Shown in pieces: positions 6,468-7,625 of a stretch of DNA of 7,625 nucleotides; positions within the stretch are counted from its first letter, which is position 1, and every line of letters starts with the position of its first letter. Origin of the DNA: Hungatella sp. UBA5982 (GTDB taxonomy: Bacteria > Bacillota > Clostridia > Lachnospirales > Lachnospiraceae); contig DJBG01000137.1 in assembly GCA_002429965.1 (NCBI GenBank), positions 3,033 through 10,657 on the forward strand, given 5' to 3'. Below the pieces are notes generated by a model that saw nothing but the letters and a program-made list of their open reading frames with translations, did not search any database and had not been told where the DNA came from. The translations under genes were made by a program, and so were the position numbers.

Positions 6468-6484
6468 AGTCAGAACCGCTGACT
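6468..6484 (+). promoter_or_regulatory. Inverted repeat in the ZIP leader
   Basis: AGTCAG (6468-6473), loop AACCG, CTGACT (6479-6484): a perfect 6-bp stem with a 5-nt loop. It lies between the predicted transcription start and the ribosome site, ending 9 nt before it. It could be a repressor operator or a small RNA hairpin. I do not recognise it as a Fur, DtxR/MntR or Zur box. Confidence 0.45.
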
Positions 6485-6493
6485 TTAAACAGT

Positions 6494-6502
6494 AAAGGAG
6501 GG
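6494..6502 (+). promoter_or_regulatory. Ribosome binding site that sets the ZIP start at 6509
   Basis: AAAGGAGGG, then 6 nt, then ATG at 6509. This is a near-ideal site, whereas the in-frame ATG at 6401 would add 36 residues that look like no ZIP N-terminus. Confidence 0.92.
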
Positions 6503-6508
6503 CCTATT

Positions 6509-7315
6509 ATGACACCTGTTTTGTGGGCTGCCGGCGGCACCGGGTTTACATTTCTTATGACTACTCTGGGGGCTTCGGTCGTATTCTTTTTTCGGAAGGA
6601 TGTAAACCAGTCTGTCCAGAGAATCTTCCTCGGCTTTGCTGCCGGTGTAATGATTGCGGCTTCCGTATGGTCGCTTCTCATTCCGGCCATCGAAGAAGCC
6701 GAAGCAAGCGGGACTCCGGGCTGGATACCCTCTGCCGGAGGATTTGTCCTGGGAGTACTATTTCTTATATTGTTGGACACCCTTCTTCCTCACCTTCATC
6801 CCGACATGAATGGCCGCGGAGCCAATGAGGCGGAAGGACTCTCTTCCACCTGGAAACGGACTACCCTGTTAGTTATGGCTGTAACGCTCCATAACATTCC
6901 GGAAGGTATGGCCGTTGGACTGGCTTTTGCCCTGGCTGCCCAGCACGGAAGCGATCCGTCTCTTTATACCGCTGCCATGGCCCTTGCTATCGGCATCGGC
7001 ATTCAGAACTTCCCGGAAGGCGCTGCCATTTCCCTGCCCTTAAGGCAGGAAGGTCTTTCTACCGGAAAAGCATTTTTACGTGGCAGCATGTCCGGGATCG
7101 TCGAGCCTATATTCGGGATCCTTACCGTAATCGTGGCAGGCAGCATCCAACCGCTCATGCCATGGCTTCTGTCCTTTGCGGCCGGCGCCATGATGTACGT
7201 AGTGGTGGAAGAGCTGATTCCTGAGGCTCATTTAGGAGAACATTCCAATGTGGGAACTCTTGGCGTTATGTTCGGATTTTTGATTATGATGATTTTAGAC
7301 GTGGCATTGGGTTAA
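6509..7315 (+). CDS. ZIP-family divalent metal transporter (ZupT/GufA type)
   Basis: From ATG 6509 the product is 268 residues, typical for bacterial ZIP proteins, with about eight hydrophobic segments. Family signatures are clear: HNIPEGMAVG in helix 4 (His128, Asn129, Glu132), QNFPEGAAISLPLR in helix 5 (Gln166, Asn167, Glu170), Glu199 in the IVEPIFG helix, and EELIPEAH near the end (234-241). By family knowledge these polar residues line the binuclear metal site, and the protein moves Zn2+ and sometimes Fe, Mn or Co into the cytoplasm down a gradient. A His/Asp-rich stretch, PHLHPD at 94-99, opens the variable loop between helices 3 and 4. The gene has its own extended -10 promoter, a leader hairpin and a strong terminator, so it appears monocistronic. 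Metal-dependent control is plausible but no known metalloregulator box was recognised. The exact substrate is unknown, so no symbol is given. Confidence 0.94.
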   Translation: MTPVLWAAGGTGFTFLMTTLGASVVFFFRKDVNQSVQRIFLGFAAGVMIAASVWSLLIPAIEEAEASGTPGWIPSAGGFVLGVLFLILLDTLLPHLHPDMNGRGANEAEGLSSTWKRTTLLVMAVTLHNIPEGMAVGLAFALAAQHGSDPSLYTAAMALAIGIGIQNFPEGAAISLPLRQEGLSTGKAFLRGSMSGIVEPIFGILTVIVAGSIQPLMPWLLSFAAGAMMYVVVEELIPEAHLGEHSNVGTLGVMFGFLIMMILDVALG

Positions 7316-7320
7316 GAAAA

Positions 7321-7367
7321 AAGGATATCCGGAGGCAGATTTTCCCCCCGGATATCCTTCTTTTTTT
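7321..7367. terminator. Strong, apparently bidirectional intrinsic terminator
   Basis: A perfect 12-bp stem, AAGGATATCCGG (7321-7332) with CCGGATATCCTT (7348-7359), a 15-nt loop, and on the plus strand C plus seven T (7361-7367). Read on the minus strand the same stem is followed by a T run (A run at 7317-7322 on the plus strand). It sits between the end of the ZIP gene and the end of the convergent atpC gene and can serve both. Confidence 0.92.
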
Positions 7368-7383
7368 CTATCATCATTTCCTG

Positions 7384-7625
7384 TCAAAGCTCATGTTTGT
7401 GTTTTGTACGCAGCCTGACCAGAGATCTGGCTAAAGAAGCCTCAAAATGAGAATGCTCCTGAAGGCTTTTACTCTGTCTTAACTGCTCGGCTGCTCTTTC
7501 CCTGGCTTCCTCTGCTCGTCGCTCGTCGATATCCTCCGGATGCTCGGCAGTGTCAACAAGAAGTGTCACACGGTTGTTGACGATCTGGATGAAGCCATTT
7601 CCAACAGCAGCATGAACCCATTGGC
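7384..7625 (-). CDS. atpC: ATP synthase F1 epsilon subunit, C-terminal part (5' end outside window)
   Basis: The minus-strand frame runs from the window edge to TGA at 7384-7386, giving 79 complete codons; a GTG at 7569 is in frame but internal. The visible part starts within the N-terminal beta-sandwich (AVGNGFIQIVNNRVTLLVDTAE, residues ~6-27 of the fragment). It continues into the two-helix C-terminal domain with the family-typical DIDERRAEEARERAAEQL and an Ala/Arg-rich last helix, FEASLARSLVRLR. About 50-60 N-terminal residues are missing. Epsilon is part of the central stalk of F-type ATP synthase and its C-terminal helices can restrain ATP hydrolysis. Usually atpC is the last gene of the atp operon, and the terminator just beyond fits this, so atpD and the rest should lie to the right. 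The ending KHKHEL is basic but unremarkable. Confidence 0.93.
   Translation of the reverse strand, partial: QWVHAAVGNGFIQIVNNRVTLLVDTAEHPEDIDERRAEEARERAAEQLRQSKSLQEHSHFEASLARSLVRLRTKHKHEL

Larger units (their letters stand above)
6243..6508. promoter_or_regulatory. Divergent intergenic control region
   Basis: These 266 bp separate the minus-strand lipoprotein gene from the plus-strand ZIP gene. They hold a candidate promoter for each direction, two tandem repeats within the presumed lipoprotein leader, and a short perfect hairpin in the ZIP leader. No convincing small gene is seen; the plus-strand open frame from 6401 is an upstream extension of the ZIP frame that spans the ZIP promoter. Confidence 0.7.

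Noticed and set aside
6523..6828. 101-codon plus-strand frame overlapping the ZIP gene
   Set aside because: It is out of frame with a clear ZIP protein and its product (Cys/Arg/Ser-rich) is typical of a shifted frame.

Overview
The window looks like chromosome of a low-to-mid GC Firmicute, most likely a clostridial Lachnospiraceae-type organism. This is an inference from strong AAGGAGG-type ribosome sites, the style of the response regulator and kinase pair, the lipoprotein with repeated peptidoglycan-binding domains, and the phage/ICE-type integrase tail. No rRNA or tRNA gene or other species marker is present, so the placement is moderate in confidence.

Layout, left to right. (1) 1-288, plus strand: the last 95 codons of a tyrosine recombinase, cut by the window edge. 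(2) 372-1067 and 1076-3343, plus strand: a two-gene operon with an OmpR/PhoB-type response regulator followed 8 nt later by a large multi-pass sensor histidine kinase. (3) 4710-6242 and 3333-4694, minus strand: a second two-gene unit, with a lipoprotein endopeptidase (four peptidoglycan-binding repeats plus NlpC/P60) followed 15 nt later by a MATE exporter. The MATE gene converges on the kinase gene and overlaps its end by 11 bp. (4) 6243-6508: a divergent intergenic region of 266 bp, the most interesting non-coding stretch. It holds outward-facing candidate promoters, two ~50-bp tandem imperfect repeats that would lie in the 5' leader of the lipoprotein mRNA, and a perfect 6-bp hairpin in the leader of the next gene. 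(5) 6509-7315, plus strand: a ZIP-family metal transporter (ZupT/GufA type), ended by a strong, apparently bidirectional terminator at 7321-7367. (6) 7384-7625, minus strand: the C-terminal 79 codons of the ATP synthase epsilon subunit, so an F-type ATPase operon probably lies just outside the right edge.

How it fits together: the two-component system senses an unknown extracellular signal. The lipoprotein remodels peptidoglycan outside the membrane and is apparently co-transcribed with a multidrug-type exporter, and the ZIP protein imports divalent metal. Nothing in the sequence proves that the two-component system controls the neighbouring operon. No clear undescribed system of several genes is visible. 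The best novelty candidate is the tandem-repeat leader upstream of the lipoprotein gene.
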